Notes: generated from the letters alone by a model not told the origin. Shown: positions 1 through 10,580, numbered from the stretch's first letter. The stretch is 64,000 nt of DNA from Ctena decussata (GCA_963989385.1 OZ022509.1:54727431-54791430); one strand, 5' to 3'. Made by a program: numbers and translations.

Positions 1-1580
1 CTCAAACTTCACAGAAAGGATCTTAGTACTAGCTTCTATAAAAGTACTGTTTTTCTTGGCAATTGCTCTAGCAGTTTGGTTGCTATGGGAACTGAAAGTT
101 GCCAATGACTTATAATGGCAAAATGGAAAATTTGCATTTATTGCTATGTCACTGCAGATATTTTGACAAAACTTTTACAGAAATGTTCCTTGAGTATTCC
201 TTTATCAACCACATGAACTTTATGTCAATTGCACAATTTGGCTGGTTGCCATGGCCACCGAATGGTTAAAAAATAGAAAAAATAATCAAAAATCATCTCC
301 TCAGAAACTATGCAACCAATAAAGCTCAAACTTCACAGAAAGGATCTTAGTACTAGCTTCTATAAAAGTGCTGTTTTTCTTGGCAATTGCTCTAGCAGTT
401 TGGTTGCTATGGGAACTGAAAGTTGCCATTGACTTATAATGGCAAAATGGAAAATTTGCATTTATTGCTATGCCACTGTGGATATTTTGACAAAACTTTC
501 ATAGAAATGTACCTTGAGTAGTCTTTAACCAGCCATGTTAAATTTATGCAAATTGCGCAATTTGGCTGGTTGCCATTGTAACCGAATGGTTAAAAATAGA
601 AAAATATTAAAAAATCATCTTCGCAGAAACTGTGTGGCCCAATAAAGCTCAAACTTTACAGAAAGAGCCTTAGTACTAGCCTCTATAGAATTATTGTTTT
701 TCATGGCAATTGCTCCAGCAGTTTGGTTGCTATAGCAACAAAGAGTTTCCATTGACTTATAATGAGGAAAATGGAAATTGGCAATTTTTGCTGTCTAACT
801 AACTGCAGTTATTTAATTTTTTTTCTACAGAAATGTTTCTTGAGTAGTCCTCTACGATTCATATGAATTTTCTCCAAATCGCTGAATTTGATTGGTTGCC
901 ATGGCAAAATATAGTGTAAATTTTGAAAAAAAAAAAAAAAAAAATCTTCTGCTCAGAAGCCATATAGGGGATGAAGCTGATATTGTGCAAACATGTTGAT
1001 GACAGTAGTTTCTACATAAATTTTATTCTTTTTCTTCCAATGCCATAAGAACTTTGGTTGCTATGGCGACTTATAGTTTCCATTGACTCATAATGGGAAA
1101 AGTGAAGCCATGAGGGGGATGAAGCTGATACTTAGCATACATAATTTTAACCTCTACCTAAAGTATGCTTTATATTATCATTGCCCTTGTGAATTTGTTG
1201 CTATGGCAACTTAAAGTTTCCATAGACTTATAATGAGGAAAGTGGACATTTGCTATTTATTTCTGTGTTACTGCAGATATTTTGACAAAAATTCACAGAA
1301 ATGTTCCTGGAGTAGTCCTCTACCAGCCATATGAATTTTTCCCAATTACCCAATTTTGATTGGTTCCATTACAGCTGAAAGGCCAAATTTTCACTTTTTG
1401 TTTTTTGCCAAAGATCTTCTGAGAAGCATTAATGGGGGATAAAGCTTATTTGTTTTGCATAAATGTTTGTGATATTATCCTCTACATAAATGGTGTTTTT
1501 TATTGCTGTTGTGCATGGTGTTTTGTTGCTGTAACCTCAGTGCCTCAGTGCTCAGGTGAGCGATATAGGGCCATTGGCCC
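1..1580 (+). repeat. Right-hand part of a tandem-repeat-bearing interspersed element
   Basis: Units of about 323 bp start near 1, 325 and 648 (each with CTCAAACTT, then GATCTTAGTACTAG or a close variant), followed by more diverged units to about 1500. The block ends with CAGGTGAGCGATATAGGG and a GGGCC-ATT-GGCCC hairpin at about 1553-1580, the same 3' signature as the elements ending at 15559, 28607 and 54692. Its left end lies outside the window. No coding potential was seen. Confidence 0.75.
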
Positions 1581-1687
1581 TCTGGTTTGTGTGCCTTAAG
1601 GGTTAAGTGCTTCTCAAAGTGACAATACTATAGGTGACCAGCCATGTAACATAGAATGCTGTATATATGAGCCACATCATGTAGCAT

Positions 1688-1935
1688 TGGTGACAAGCAA
1701 AGCCTCTGATCAAACTGCACTTAAGTGCAGTCTGAACAGAACCTTTGCTTGTCAGCTCAGCCTTCTACAGAAGGGCAGTCATCAGTTACTGGCGAAGTAT
1801 GTGCACTTAGTACTGGTTAACCGCTCAGGAGGTCTAAGCTTGCCCAGGAATAGTGTGGTTAGGTTAACTGACCGTCCCGACATGACCATAGATGTTTACC
1901 GTGGACGTAAAACAACAAATCAATCAATCAATCTA
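1688..1935 (+). mobile_element. SINE body fragment with a nested hairpin element
   Basis: Positions 1765-1935 match the body of the complete SINE at 7652-7922 read on the opposite strand (shared CTTAGTACTGGTTAACCGC and GACCGTCCCGACATGACC), ending in an AATC-type simple tail. The tRNA-like head is missing. Immediately 5', 1688-1756 is an imperfect palindrome (GACAAGCAAAG ... CTTTGCTTGTC around TGCACTTAAGTGCA), read as a small inverted-repeat element. Confidence 0.7.
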
Positions 1936-1959
1936 CAGAAGTGACCGAAGCCATACAGC

Positions 1960-2815
1960 CAATTAAGAGGTAGTCAGAGAAGGATGTAAATTAAAAGGAT
2001 GATCTGAATATCACATGACAGAATTGCCACATATCTTTAAAAAGTTCTCAGTATAGAACAAGAGTACTAGCAAGTGTTCAGATTAGGGTCTGCACTGTTT
2101 GCCCATGAGGTAACACAATGAGGTAAAAATGCCCTGGCAGAGAACAAATTGTCGTGTGTACAGTGTTAGTTAAAGAGAGTTAGTGTTACTGAATTATTAC
2201 TGTTATACTGTTATATCATTATATGTGCTAAAAATTCAAAGAATATGAAAAGTTTTAATTTATAATTCCTAGTGTAGTCAGTTATTTCCAGTCTGTATTG
2301 CAGCCAAAACTTGGATTTCATGTCTTAGTAATTCTCATATTTCATAAGTAAAGGTAAATTCTGAGAGCTACAGATGAGGTAGGGTTTTGAGGATAACTCA
2401 GAAATAATTTTTTTTTATTTTTCAATCAAAATGTTTAATGTGAACCCTCGTCAGAACCCTCTCGGCAAGATGGTTCCGATGAAGGATTGAAAATATGTTA
2501 AATGGAAAAATAAAGAAATCTATCCCTAAATTACACATGTTACCCCATTTTATCTGGAGCACTGAATCCTTACAGAAAATCCTGAGTTAATTGGATTTTT
2601 CCCTTTGAAGACAATAAGTTGGATCTGGATTTGTTTGGAATATTTTGAAGGGTGATACCCTTATCTTATAGCCAAATGAAAGTGAAATATTATGAGGTGT
2701 TGAAAAATTATTGTAAATGCGGTACCTTTTAGAAGACCACCATCTCTCAATATTAAGACAGCTGTTTTGAGTTTGTAGTAATTATAAAAGTGGAAGATGA
2801 CGATTACTTGATTGA
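1960..2815. other. Non-coding stretch, no recognised feature
   Basis: AT-rich sequence with no ORF resembling a known family, no convincing zinc-finger motif and no clear long repeat. It is probably intronic DNA of the host locus. Confidence 0.4.
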
Positions 2816-2819
2816 TGAT

Positions 2820-3055
2820 GGTGGTTTAATTGAGGACATCTTCATGTAAAAGGAGTAGTGCTGTGGGTAAGTGAAATAGTGGTTATCACTTACTGTTCAC
2901 AAAAAGTGTTCACAAATACTTGGAAAACTTTTGGCTGCAAATTGAAAAATCTAGGGAATATGGTATTAAAATAAAGTATGAATATGGTGCTTCATTTATA
3001 TTAATACCATATTCACTAGATTTTTCAATTTTACATGAAGATGTCTTCAAACCAT
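2820..3055. repeat. Inverted-repeat element (MITE-like)
   Basis: Outer arms GAGGACATCTTCATGTAAAA (about 2833) and its reverse complement near 3034, with inner arms around AATATGGTATT and AATACCATATTC (2955-3020). The nested palindromic layout suggests a small non-autonomous DNA transposon. Confidence 0.6.
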
Positions 3056-3094
3056 ATGTTGTATCAGCTTTGACCCACATGTGCCAGACTTGAA

Positions 3095-3320
3095 CACTTA
3101 GGATTGTATTTATAAAATGACTTAAATGGTTGCTATATTGTTGCTAAGGCTGAATTTCTAAGAAGGAGATTCCCTACAACTATGAAATTTGCTCTGGAGG
3201 AACTGTCTTTTTCAGACTGTTCCTCCAGAGCAAATTTCATAGTTGTAGGGAATCTCCCACATAGAAATTTAGCCTTAGCAACAGCATAGCAACAACTTAA
3301 TTGGTTTTATACGACCCCAG
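3095..3320. repeat. Hairpin MITE, copy 1
   Basis: The arms read TTATAAAATGACTTAAATGG ... GGAGATTCCCTACAACTATG and return as CATAGTTGTAGGGAATCTCC ... AACTTAATTGG. A second copy is at 45350-45550 with the same arms. Confidence 0.75.
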
Positions 3321-3369
3321 ACCTTTTGATATTGTGGCTATAGTTTTCACTTCATTGAGGCTATAGGTT

Positions 3370-3660
3370 TCACCCTATGGCCAGTATGACCATTCAACAG
3401 TTGATTGGTTTAGCTAGTGTCAAGGTGTATGGGTACATGTCCATCCATGTTTTTTTATTTACCATTTTTACAAAGGGAAACAACTTCTGTGACTTCCAGT
3501 TTGCTTCCTTGGCCAAAGAGTACTTTCAAAAGGGGTCTACTTTTAAAGGAAAGACTTTGCTCCTTTAAGAGTCGACCCACAGTGAGAAGGGAGACAAAAA
3601 AAAGAAAAGGGTAGAGTTCTTTCCCCTGAAAGTGTACCTATTCTCATTTTAGCATGTAGA
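3370..3660. repeat. Interspersed repeat of the AAGAATTTGCTCC hairpin family
   Basis: Degenerate copy of a family found at least 15 times in this window. Its core is a hairpin (AGGAAAGAATTTGCTCC / GGAGCAAATTCTTTCCTTT) flanked by GAGTTGACCCC, and it usually sits between TTTACAAAGGGAAACAAC and GAAAGTGTACC. Clear members also lie near 4980-5195, 30230-30480, 33140-33330, 41370-41615, 43310-43625, 48820-48980, 58290-58590 and 61110-61340. Confidence 0.7.
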
Positions 3661-3739
3661 GTTGCATTCAGTAATGATTTAGAATCACTCATGAACGGCC
3701 AGTCAAAGGTAGTTGAAAAATTGTGTGGAAGAAAGAAAA

Positions 3740-3915
3740 AAGATGGTTAGTTGTTTTGGGTTTAACACCCCTTTGAGACAGTATTTCAGTCTATATCGGA
3801 CCATCTCCCAGAAATGGGGAGAAAGAAAAGAGAAATGATAGACGAGAGAAAAAAATATCCAAACAAGCCCCACCCACACAGTAGGCCCTTGCCCTACTTG
3901 TATCCGAATAAGTAG
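3740..3915. mobile_element. Possible SINE-derived fragment
   Basis: GGTTTAACACCCCTTTGAGACAG ... followed by a region rich in AGAAAG and a CCCTACTTGTATCCG end. The wording (TTTAACACCC, CAGTATTTCAGTC) resembles the 3' bodies of the tRNA-type SINEs at 23640 and 45833. No tRNA-like head is visible, so this is only suggestive. Confidence 0.35.
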
Positions 3916-4093
3916 GACACCCTGGCACTGGAAGTTATAACCGGCACCACTGCCCGACCACCAACCCCAAGAAGTATTGTGCCTTAAACATAGACCATGA
4001 TTTTTTCATGAAAGCGGATGCTTGTTTGTAATATACGATAGTGCTTAGACTGGAGCAGTGATTTTCTATATAACACATTTGTTGTGGGAACTC

Positions 4094-4313
4094 ATTAGCC
4101 CATTCCATGCGGGATACCCCTTTAGGGGTATCTTGGCAAACAGTGAGGATCCAGATCAGGCCCCATAAACGTGGGGCCTGATCGGAGATCCAAACTGTTT
4201 GCTGTCTAGACATCATTCCTACAAGAGTTAGACCAATATTGTCAAAACATTCTCGATTTTTGATGCAGACGACAATTTCAGCAGACTACAAAAATACACA
4301 GAATGCAATACAG
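4094..4313 (-). mobile_element. TTAA-type MITE, copy b1 (decayed ends)
   Basis: One of six members (others 8499-8726, 13403-13616, 29367-29588, 42597-42824, 60530-60762). The family has a central palindrome (GATCAGGCCCCA / TGGGGCCTGATC) flanked by CAAACTGTTTGC, a GACGACAATTT segment, and termini TTAACCCATT ... AATGGGTTAA. The TTAA plus CCC termini fit piggyBac-like non-autonomous elements, by inference. Confidence 0.75.
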
Positions 4314-4524
4314 TCCGGGACTAACACCTGGAAACTGGGTCAGGGAAAAGACAGGGAATTTTTTTTCAATGCTGAGAAAAATGTGGAAAGCACTTGAAAA
4401 GGCAGGGAAAAATTAGGGAATTTGAAAATAATGCTTTCAACAGACTTCATAAATTTAATATCCTCAAGGGGAAAGATAATCCTTGGACAGAAGTATTTAT
4501 CTCCTGCCTCATTGGGAGCAGTTT

Positions 4525-4672
4525 TTAGCTCGCCTGTAGGAAAGTACAGATAGCTATTGTTGTCACTTGGACGTCGGCGTCGGCATCACACTTTAAAGTT
4601 TTACGTTAAAGATTTTTTCTGTGATGGGCAAGGCCCTGCAGGCTAACTATCCTGTATAGGGACAGGTCTTGT
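4525..4672 (+). repeat. Internally deleted AGCTCGCCTG-type element
   Basis: It begins TTTTTAGCTCGCCTG, runs through GCTATTGTTGTCAC and a GTCGGCGTCGGC stretch, and ends near GGGACAGGTCTTGTTTC. The start matches the 54749-55735 element, but the internal repeats are absent, so this is probably a solo or deleted derivative. Confidence 0.6.
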
Positions 4673-5284
4673 TTCAGAAGTAAGAATTTGCTATTATTGG
4701 AGGAAGCAAACTCATTTGTTAAAGAGTATCCCTTGATTCTCAATTGATTTCTTCAGCACTGTTGAAGTTAACAGTTTAAATAAGTAAATAGGGTATTGAA
4801 GATTGGAAAATTTTAGTGTAATATGAAGGTTTCGAAGCTGAGAGATGAGTGACAACCCTTTTGAAAATAATGGTAAAATAAACTTGTTCAGATTCTTAGA
4901 ATAACGATAGTAACTAGTTGTGGTGTCCTACTGCTACAGAAGCATGTATTATGATATTGATATGTGGATCAGATTTCTTTCTGCCATTTTTACAAAGGAG
5001 AACTATTTTTGTAACTTGCTGTTAGCTTTCCTGGATGTCAAAGCCCTCTCAAATGTGTCTACTCAGCAAGGAAGAATTTGCTTATAGGGGAGCAAATTCT
5101 TGCTTTTAAGGGTAGACCCCTATGATAAGGGAGGCAAAAATGAAAATGGCAGAGTTGCTTCCCTTGAAGGTGTACCAATTCACCTTTAAAAAGTCACTTG
5201 ATTTCCTACAATCTCCCATTTGATTATTGCACTATGTGTTATGAAATGTATGTCCATGTTTGTTATACAAATCTATACAACGTT

Positions 5285-5396
5285 GTGAAATACCCTAATG
5301 TGCTTAAGTATTGGGACACCTAAAAGAATAAATTTTCCATTTTTCCCAAATGGAAAATTTATTGTTTTTAGGTGTCCCAATATATACACACATTAC
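5285..5396. repeat. Hairpin MITE just upstream of the first zinc-finger exon
   Basis: TATTGGGACACCTAAAA ... TTTTCCATTT / AAATGGAAAA ... TTTTTAGGTGTCCCAATA forms a near-perfect palindrome. It ends about 45 bp before the splice acceptor at 5440-5441. The same hairpin occurs at 12560-12665, directly downstream of the exon ending at 12515. Confidence 0.8.
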
Positions 5397-5441
5397 GGTA
5401 AATATTATTTTAACTAATTGTCTGTTTTGTTTCCATTTCAG

Positions 5442-5923
5442 AGTTGTACGAACTCAGCATTCCTCTTCGGCGTATATCAGTTGGTTACACAGAAGAATCG
5501 GAGGGAAAGTTTGTATGTATGACATGTAGGAAAAAATTCCCATCACAGTCGGCATTAGCTACGCATTGGCGCACTCACACGGGAGAGAAACCTTTTGAAT
5601 GTGGTATATGCTCAATGGCATTTACCCAGAAAGGAAATCTAAAGAAACACATGATCGTTCTACATGGTGAGCGAAAAGGCCTCATAAGGAAATACCAGCG
5701 TGGCAAAAAGGGCAAAAAGCCAAGAAGGAAGGTTGTGTTGAAATTTTTCTGCGATGCATGCGATAAAGGATTCCCGTCGCAGTCGTTGCTGGGTATACAC
5801 TTCCGTGTGCATACTGGAGAAAGGCCGTATGAGTGTGAATTTTGTGAGAAAACATTTTCGCAGAAGGGAAATCTGAAGGGACATTTGGCAAAACATCATC
5901 CAGGGGCAGGCTTGATTTTGTAA
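5442..5923 (+). CDS. Zinc-finger terminal exon 1 (four C2H2 fingers)
   Basis: Probable alternative 3'-terminal exon of a sequence-specific DNA-binding nuclear protein. TTTTGTTTCCATTTCAG ends at 5441; two bases (AG) complete a split codon and the frame runs from 5444 to the TAA at 5921-5923. Four fingers are visible in two pairs: C25-C28-H41-H45 and C53-C56-H69-H74, then C103-C106-H119-H123 and C131-C134-H147-H151, numbering from codon 5444. Each pair is joined by a TGEKPFE or TGERPYE linker. The pairs are clearly related (FPSQS in both first fingers, QKGNLK in both second fingers), so the exon holds an internal duplication of the two-finger module. The roughly 28-residue spacer between pairs is very basic (KKGKKPRRK), a plausible nuclear localisation signal. 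Unlike most sister exons, its first fingers keep the usual core Phe. There is no initiator codon, so it needs an upstream exon. Confidence 0.88.
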
Positions 5924-5976
5924 ACGGGCATCCGATGCATTTAGTGTATAAGGTGATGTTTATTGGAAATAACTCT

Positions 5977-6048
5977 TAACCCTATCACACTCAAAACAGC
6001 CAAAACTCCATAGAGTTTTGGTCATTCTGAGTGCAGTAGGGTTAAAGA
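5977..6048. repeat. Small TTAACCCT hairpin element
   Basis: TTAACCCTATCACACTCAAAA ... CTGAGTGCAGTAGGGTTAA with inner arms AAACTCCATAGAGTTTTGG. TTAA ends and a short palindromic body resemble the TTAA-type MITEs elsewhere in the window. Confidence 0.65.
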
Positions 6049-6084
6049 GCCAAGAAATGAAAATAGTTGGATTAGCAAACAGGG

Positions 6085-6510
6085 TAAATCCAGATGAGGT
6101 GGCTCCTCATCTGGATCTACACTGTTTGCCCTCTAATCTTTGAATTCTTTGTATGATAAAGCTCAGATAAAACTTTTTTCAAATTTGCAGACATCTGTTT
6201 TGATGTCTGCTTTTTTGTCACATTAAGGATTTATAGCAGTCAGTGTAGATCCTAATTACACTGGTCTTCTGTTTTAAGCCCACACAATTTGTTAAGAAGT
6301 TTTGTTTGACTTCAGCAGGTTAAAAGAGTACAGGTTAAAAGCCTAAAAAGCAGACAAAAAAAAAATTCTGCAAAATTTCAAAGAAAGTTTCAGCCAAGCT
6401 ATATAATATTCAAAATTCAAAGACTAGAGGGAAAATAGTATTGACCCAGATGAGGCAGCTCATAAAGAGCTTCCTCATTTGGACATTTTTTGTAAATTTT
6501 GGTGCTTTAA
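6085..6510. repeat. Hairpin repeats (GATCCAGATGAG family), two copies
   Basis: 6085-6132 is the compact palindrome CAAACAGGGTAAATCCAGATG / CATCTGGATCTACACTGTTTG. About 6290-6510 is a longer degenerate copy with AAAAAGCAGACAAAA and TTTTGGTGCTTTAAGAGTTA flanks. The best-preserved full copy is 47532-47740. Other members lie near 11290-11495, 23010-23200, 23430-23615, 29850-30045 and 42826-43045. Confidence 0.7.
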
Positions 6511-6599
6511 GAGTTAGAGCTTAAAAAGAAGAAATATGACCTGGTAATATGCCAAAGAAGAAAATTCATATGAAATTTTTGTGTAATGTGTTTGACTGC

Positions 6600-6840
6600 T
6601 TACTGTTCATATAGCTATATATACTGGAGAGAAGCCATACATATAAGTGCTATACAACATTGGTGCAATGTCATGTTGACATATATTGACATATGACATA
6701 ATGTTGACATATGAAGTCATGTGACTGCTGTGTTCATAAAGATATACATCCTGGAGAGAAGCCATACATATTATTAAGTGATAATACAATATTGGTGCAA
6801 TGTCATGTTGACATATATTGACATATGGCATGATGTTGAT
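6600..6840 (+). pseudogene. Tandem relics of the zinc-finger linker
   Basis: Two units of about 120 bp start with GTTCATA..., then TATATACTGGAGAGAAGCC and ATACAT (about 6608-6650 and 6730-6775). This matches the start of the linker region in genuine exons (for example CATACTGGAGAGAAGCCATA at 12415-12434). They decay at once into ACAATATTGGTGCAATGTCATGTTGAC, with stops in every frame. No finger cysteines or histidines survive. They are best read as fossil finger fragments that became a short tandem repeat; a third unit starts near 7610. Confidence 0.6.
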
Positions 6841-6844
6841 ATAA

Positions 6845-7546
6845 ATTCAAATTCAAATTTATTTTATTTTGAAAACCTCTGTTAACAAGGTATAATTCGA
6901 AACGACAGAAACAGGAAGAATTATAAAAAAAAAAATAAAAAAAAAAACTATTCTAAGGGAGACAACCTAAGCAAAGCCATTTTCCATTTACTGTTCCAGT
7001 TAATGCCCATAAAGCCAGACAATAAGAAGCGCATTCGCCTTTTTCACTCGGATAAGCATGAGCAATACCTACACTGCTCCAGATAAGGAGGAGTAACAGG
7101 GACAACTCTGTGACAAACCTCAACACCGTGGAACCTAAACACATAGATTGCGACCCCTCACCAGAACCACCTTGTGAAGAGGGTTCAAACGAGGGACCAC
7201 AACAAGTTTCCACACACATATCGTGACCCCTCATCGGAACCGTCTAGTTGAGACGGTTCCAATGAGGGACCACAACATATGTTTATGAAAAAAAAAAAAA
7301 AATGCAATCATCCCTGTCACTCCTCCCACCTGCAGCCCTGGTATAGAGACCCTGGGCCACCCAAAGACAAGTATGCATACATATCCATGTATGCATACAT
7401 ATCCCTGAGTAGCCCAAGCCACCATAACGAAAATGCCCAAAGTTAATTCATATAAGAGTTTATAAGAATACCATATTACTGCACATAAGACAATCTTAAC
7501 CGTCTACCATATCAATCCCAACAAATGCCCTGGCTATCTTTTTAGG

Positions 7547-7580
<34 letters not shown>
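6845..7580. mobile_element. Insertion with long A tail (retroposon candidate)
   Basis: This block separates the second and third linker-relic units and ends in about 34 consecutive A residues (about 7545-7578). It contains a GACCCCTCATCGGAACCGTC / GACGGTTCCAATGAGG hairpin (about 7225-7270) and repeated CATACATATCC. The A tail suggests retroposition on the + strand. No coding sequence for reverse transcriptase was seen. Confidence 0.4.
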
Positions 7581-7583
<3 letters not shown>

Positions 7584-7651
7584 TGAAATCATGTTGTGAC
7601 TGCTTGGTGTTCATAAAGATGTACATACTGCAGAGGAGCCATACATAAGTG

Positions 7652-7922
7652 GTTGGTTGTTGGTTGGTTGATTTGATGCTTAACGTCCATGGTAAACAAC
7701 TAAGGTCATGTCGGGACGGTCAGTTAACCTAACCACACTATTCCTGGGCAGGCTTAGACCTCCTAAGCGGTTAACCAGTACTAAGTGCACATACTTTCGC
7801 CAGTAACTGACAACTGCCCTTCTTGAATCAGCGGAAGGAGAAACAAAAGTATATGGCCAGACCGGGATTCGAACCCAGGACCTCCGAGTCAGGTGCCCTA
7901 CCGATTGCGCTACCCGGCCCGG
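7652..7922 (-). mobile_element. Complete tRNA-derived SINE with 13-bp target duplication
   Basis: On the minus strand it opens with a tRNA-like head (about 7855-7920), with recognisable B box GGTTCGAATCC and A box TAGCGCAATCGG. The loop triplet would be CTC, so a tRNA-Glu-like origin is possible. The body follows (shared with 1765-1935 and 49085-49230) and ends in a TTGATTTGATG / CCAACCAACC tail. The direct repeat CCATACATAAGTG flanks it exactly at 7639-7651 and 7923-7935. It is inserted inside the third linker-relic unit (7610-8020). Confidence 0.9.
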
Positions 7923-8344
7923 CCATACATAAGTGACATACAATATTGGTGCAATGTCATGTTGACATATTACATGTTGACATATGAAATCATGTTGACA
8001 GATGACATTCAGCATTCGTTTTATTTGGGATGACGTTTTCAGTCCTTTTGACTTTGAGATGTTTGACTAATCTGTTTGTAAATTCAGTGGAAGAATGAAA
8101 TGGTAAATGGTGTAACTTCTTTCTCATTCAATGAGGGATATACACATTGTTTAGACATTTGCAGACAATATCATTAATCAGCTATTTCTCTGTTGTGTTG
8201 TATTTTGTAAGATTGGTCAGTATCTTTTTTCTGCTCTTACTGTATTTACATGTATATGGCTATAAAACAAGGGGTTTTCTTTGAATGACTCCTAATATCA
8301 AATAAGTCTTTTGTAATCATGCTATCAGTTTGTATTTTATTTTT

Positions 8345-8425
8345 CTTGCAAAACAATCGGAAAAGTCTAGATCCATCTTTAAGATGGAGCTAGACTTTTG
8401 GTGTTGTTTTGGAGGGGGAAAATGT
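8345..8425. repeat. Hairpin MITE of the AAATCTAGATCCATCTT family
   Basis: Palindrome around AGTCTAGATCCATCTT / AAGATGGAGCTAGACTTT, flanked by AAACAATC and TTGTTTTGGAGGG. Other copies lie near 11975-12050, 17220-17300, 17975-18050, 25600-25690, 26120-26215, 35395-35515, 58115-58190, 60180-60260 and 63905-64000. Confidence 0.75.
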
Positions 8426-8498
8426 TCCATTTTATAACCAAACTAATGTGGTATATGGTATTAGTCACTAGTGTTGAATGTGTGCTTGTTGCATACTT

Positions 8499-8726
8499 TT
8501 AACCCATTGCATTCTGGGTATTTTTTGTCGTCTGCTGAAATTGTCGTCTGCATCAAAAATGAAGAATATTTTGACAATATTGGTCTAACTAACTCTTGTA
8601 GAAATGATGTCTTGGCATCAAACAGTTTGGATTTCAGATCAGGCCCCACGTTTATGGGGCCTGATCTGGATCCAAACTGTTTGCCCAAATACCCCGAAAG
8701 GGATATCCAGAAAAGAATGTGTTAAG
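8499..8726 (+). mobile_element. TTAA-type MITE, copy b2
   Basis: TTAACCCATTGCATTCTGGG at the left end, central CAGGCCCCACGTTTATGGGGCC palindrome, and a mutated right end (AATGTGTTAA). Same family as 29367-29588 and 60530-60762. Confidence 0.8.
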
Positions 8727-9230
8727 TGCTTCAGTAATAATTTTGGTGCTTCCGTGTAAATAGATAGCCATGTCATTTTGGGGGTTTTCACATCACACAA
8801 AGTGGGGGAGAATCCCAGTAAAATGACCTCCTTCGTAATAATTTGCTACAGACTACTTTGTTTTGAAAACATGTTTATAGGGATGTAATGCAGTTTTGAA
8901 GACTTTATGCATTAAGTAGTGTGTTGTAGGGGTTGTGAAGTACGTTTGCATGTTTATATACTCAGCTATGTTCATGTTTGTCTTGCTTCAGTACAATCCA
9001 TGTTTTACTATGTTTCAGATAGCTGGTGCTTAAGAAAATTGTCAGTAAACTTTAGTCTTTGAGGATTCTATGTCTGTAATAATTTGTTTTTGATAAGTTG
9101 ATATGCAGTTATGGAAGAGGAAGGCTGTTCTGTAATTAGGATTAATAATTAATAGGCAGAGAACTCCAGGAAAAAGCAGGACTTGATGGTTATGATGGGA
9201 TAGATAATTCCTAACACCAGCGTCTCTTCA
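8727..9230. other. Non-coding stretch, no recognised feature
   Basis: AT-rich sequence without a convincing ORF, tRNA, hairpin element or zinc-finger relic. Confidence 0.4.
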
Positions 9231-9236
9231 AGAATG

Positions 9237-9619
9237 CAGGGATCAAGCTAGACTCAAAGTTTAGGGAGAATTGACTTCTCCCTCCAGCTGAAATAGGGAG
9301 AAGTGACAGCCGTGAAGGGAGAAGTGGTATTGTGCGATTATGACATTTTTCATTCAGTTTTAAATAAAAATAGCCATTATGCATACTATTAACATTAGAT
9401 TGAAAGATTTATAAGCTGCAATGGGTTTATAGGGTAAATTGTCATAACAGCTTGTTTGTGGAATGATTTGATGAAAATTCTACCCAAAAAAAAAAAAAAA
9501 AATTTTTTTTTTTTTTTTTTTTTAGGGAGACTCCCACTTCTCCCTAAGCCCAATTTAGGGCGAAATTTCGGCCCCTAGGGCGATTATTTCGCCAAAATCG
9601 CCCCCTAGCTTGATCCCTG
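9237..9619. mobile_element. hAT-like non-autonomous element
   Basis: Terminal inverted repeats CAGGGATCAAGCTAG (9237-9251) and CTAGCTTGATCCCTG (9605-9619) are perfect over 15 bp. A 6-bp direct repeat AGAATG abuts both ends (9231-9236 and 9620-9625). CAGGG-type TIRs are typical of hAT elements, which normally make 8-bp duplications, so the short duplication is a caveat. The interior has GGGAGAAGTG repeats and an A/T tract at about 9486-9524, and no transposase. Confidence 0.7.
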
Positions 9620-9711
9620 AGAATGCATGGGCAAACAGTATAGATCATGATTTTACTGCTGATTAGGATCTACATTTGTTTTGCAATTTCACAGTTAGAT
9701 TCTGTTTTCTA

Positions 9712-9900
9712 GAGAGAGAGAGAGAGAGAAAAAAAAAAGACTGGAAAAGAATATAACAATCCATCCTGGGTGTCCATGTAGGATAGAGAAATCTCACCCA
9801 AAGGGTAGGAATTTCTACCAGGGACGAGGCTTGCCAAAATTCCTATCCTGAGGGTGAGAATAACCGGTCCATTATGGACTGGCTCATGATGGATTATTTT
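9712..9900. repeat. GA microsatellite and inverted-repeat element
   Basis: (GA)n at about 9712-9728. Downstream is an inverted repeat with arms AATCCATCCTGGG ... GGGTAGGAATT (about 9758-9812) and AATTCCTATCCTGAGGG ... ATGATGGATT (about 9838-9896). Confidence 0.6.
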
Positions 9901-10189
9901 TCTCCCACTTTTAGCAAAGTTTAAACCCAAAATTGGATTAAGCTACCAAGCAGGAATATTTTAACATCATAACCAGTGATCTGAAATGAACAAATACACG
10001 TAAATAGGTCACATGCTGTAAAAAGCTCCACAAAGAATTTGGAAGGAGTACCACCATATTATGACCATCAACAGTTGAATTGTTTTTGGTCCAAATTCTC
10101 ATAAATACCTTTCCCCGGAAGCTTAAGGGAACAATTCTGTAGCATGCATCTTCTGGCACCAAGTCTTGTCTTTGAAATAGAGAGTATTC

Positions 10190-10580
10190 AGGGGATAAGC
10201 ATACTAAAAATTGTCATTTGGGGAGGTGAATCATAGGTTTTATGGTTGGAAATTTTGTTTTACGGCAATGTGCCAGCGGAGCCGTAAAACGCAATTTGCG
10301 ACCATGGAACCGAAAATTTACCTCCCCAAATGACAATTTTCAATACTTATATCCCAATTCTAATGCACTTTCCACATTTTCACCTTTCCAAGTGTGCTAC
10401 TTTACACCCATTGCAAGCGCTTTCAGCGAAGTAAAACAGACGTCAGCCAATGAGAAGTGACATTAGGTAATGACCTCAGATTTTCGACAGTATATTGTAT
10501 ATCGCAGGATATACTGTCGCAAATTTTTGACGTTATGCAATCAAACTTGGCGTTACATACGTAAGTGCATTAGAATTCTT
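10190..10580. mobile_element. Inverted-repeat element, family d, copy 1
   Basis: The arms are built on TTGTCATTTGGGGAGGT ... GGTTTTATGGT and return as ACCTCCCCAAATGACAATTTT. A GCGACAGTATATT hairpin lies near the CATTAGAATT end. Other copies are 31660-31950, 36564-36940, 37216-37592 and a diverged one at 47050-47260. The long ORFs across it are chance readings of the repeat. Confidence 0.75.

Noticed and set aside
5660..5899. Minus-strand ORFs of 69-79 codons over zinc-finger exon 1
   Set aside because: Antisense shadows of the finger-coding frame, without motifs.
6953..7440. Minus-strand ORFs of 93 and 69 codons
   Set aside because: They lie within an A-tailed insertion containing hairpins and simple repeats; no family resemblance.
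7855..7920. tRNA-Glu-like gene on the minus strand
   Set aside because: Position 33 of the loop is not T, the body matches a dispersed SINE and a 13-bp target duplication surrounds the whole element.
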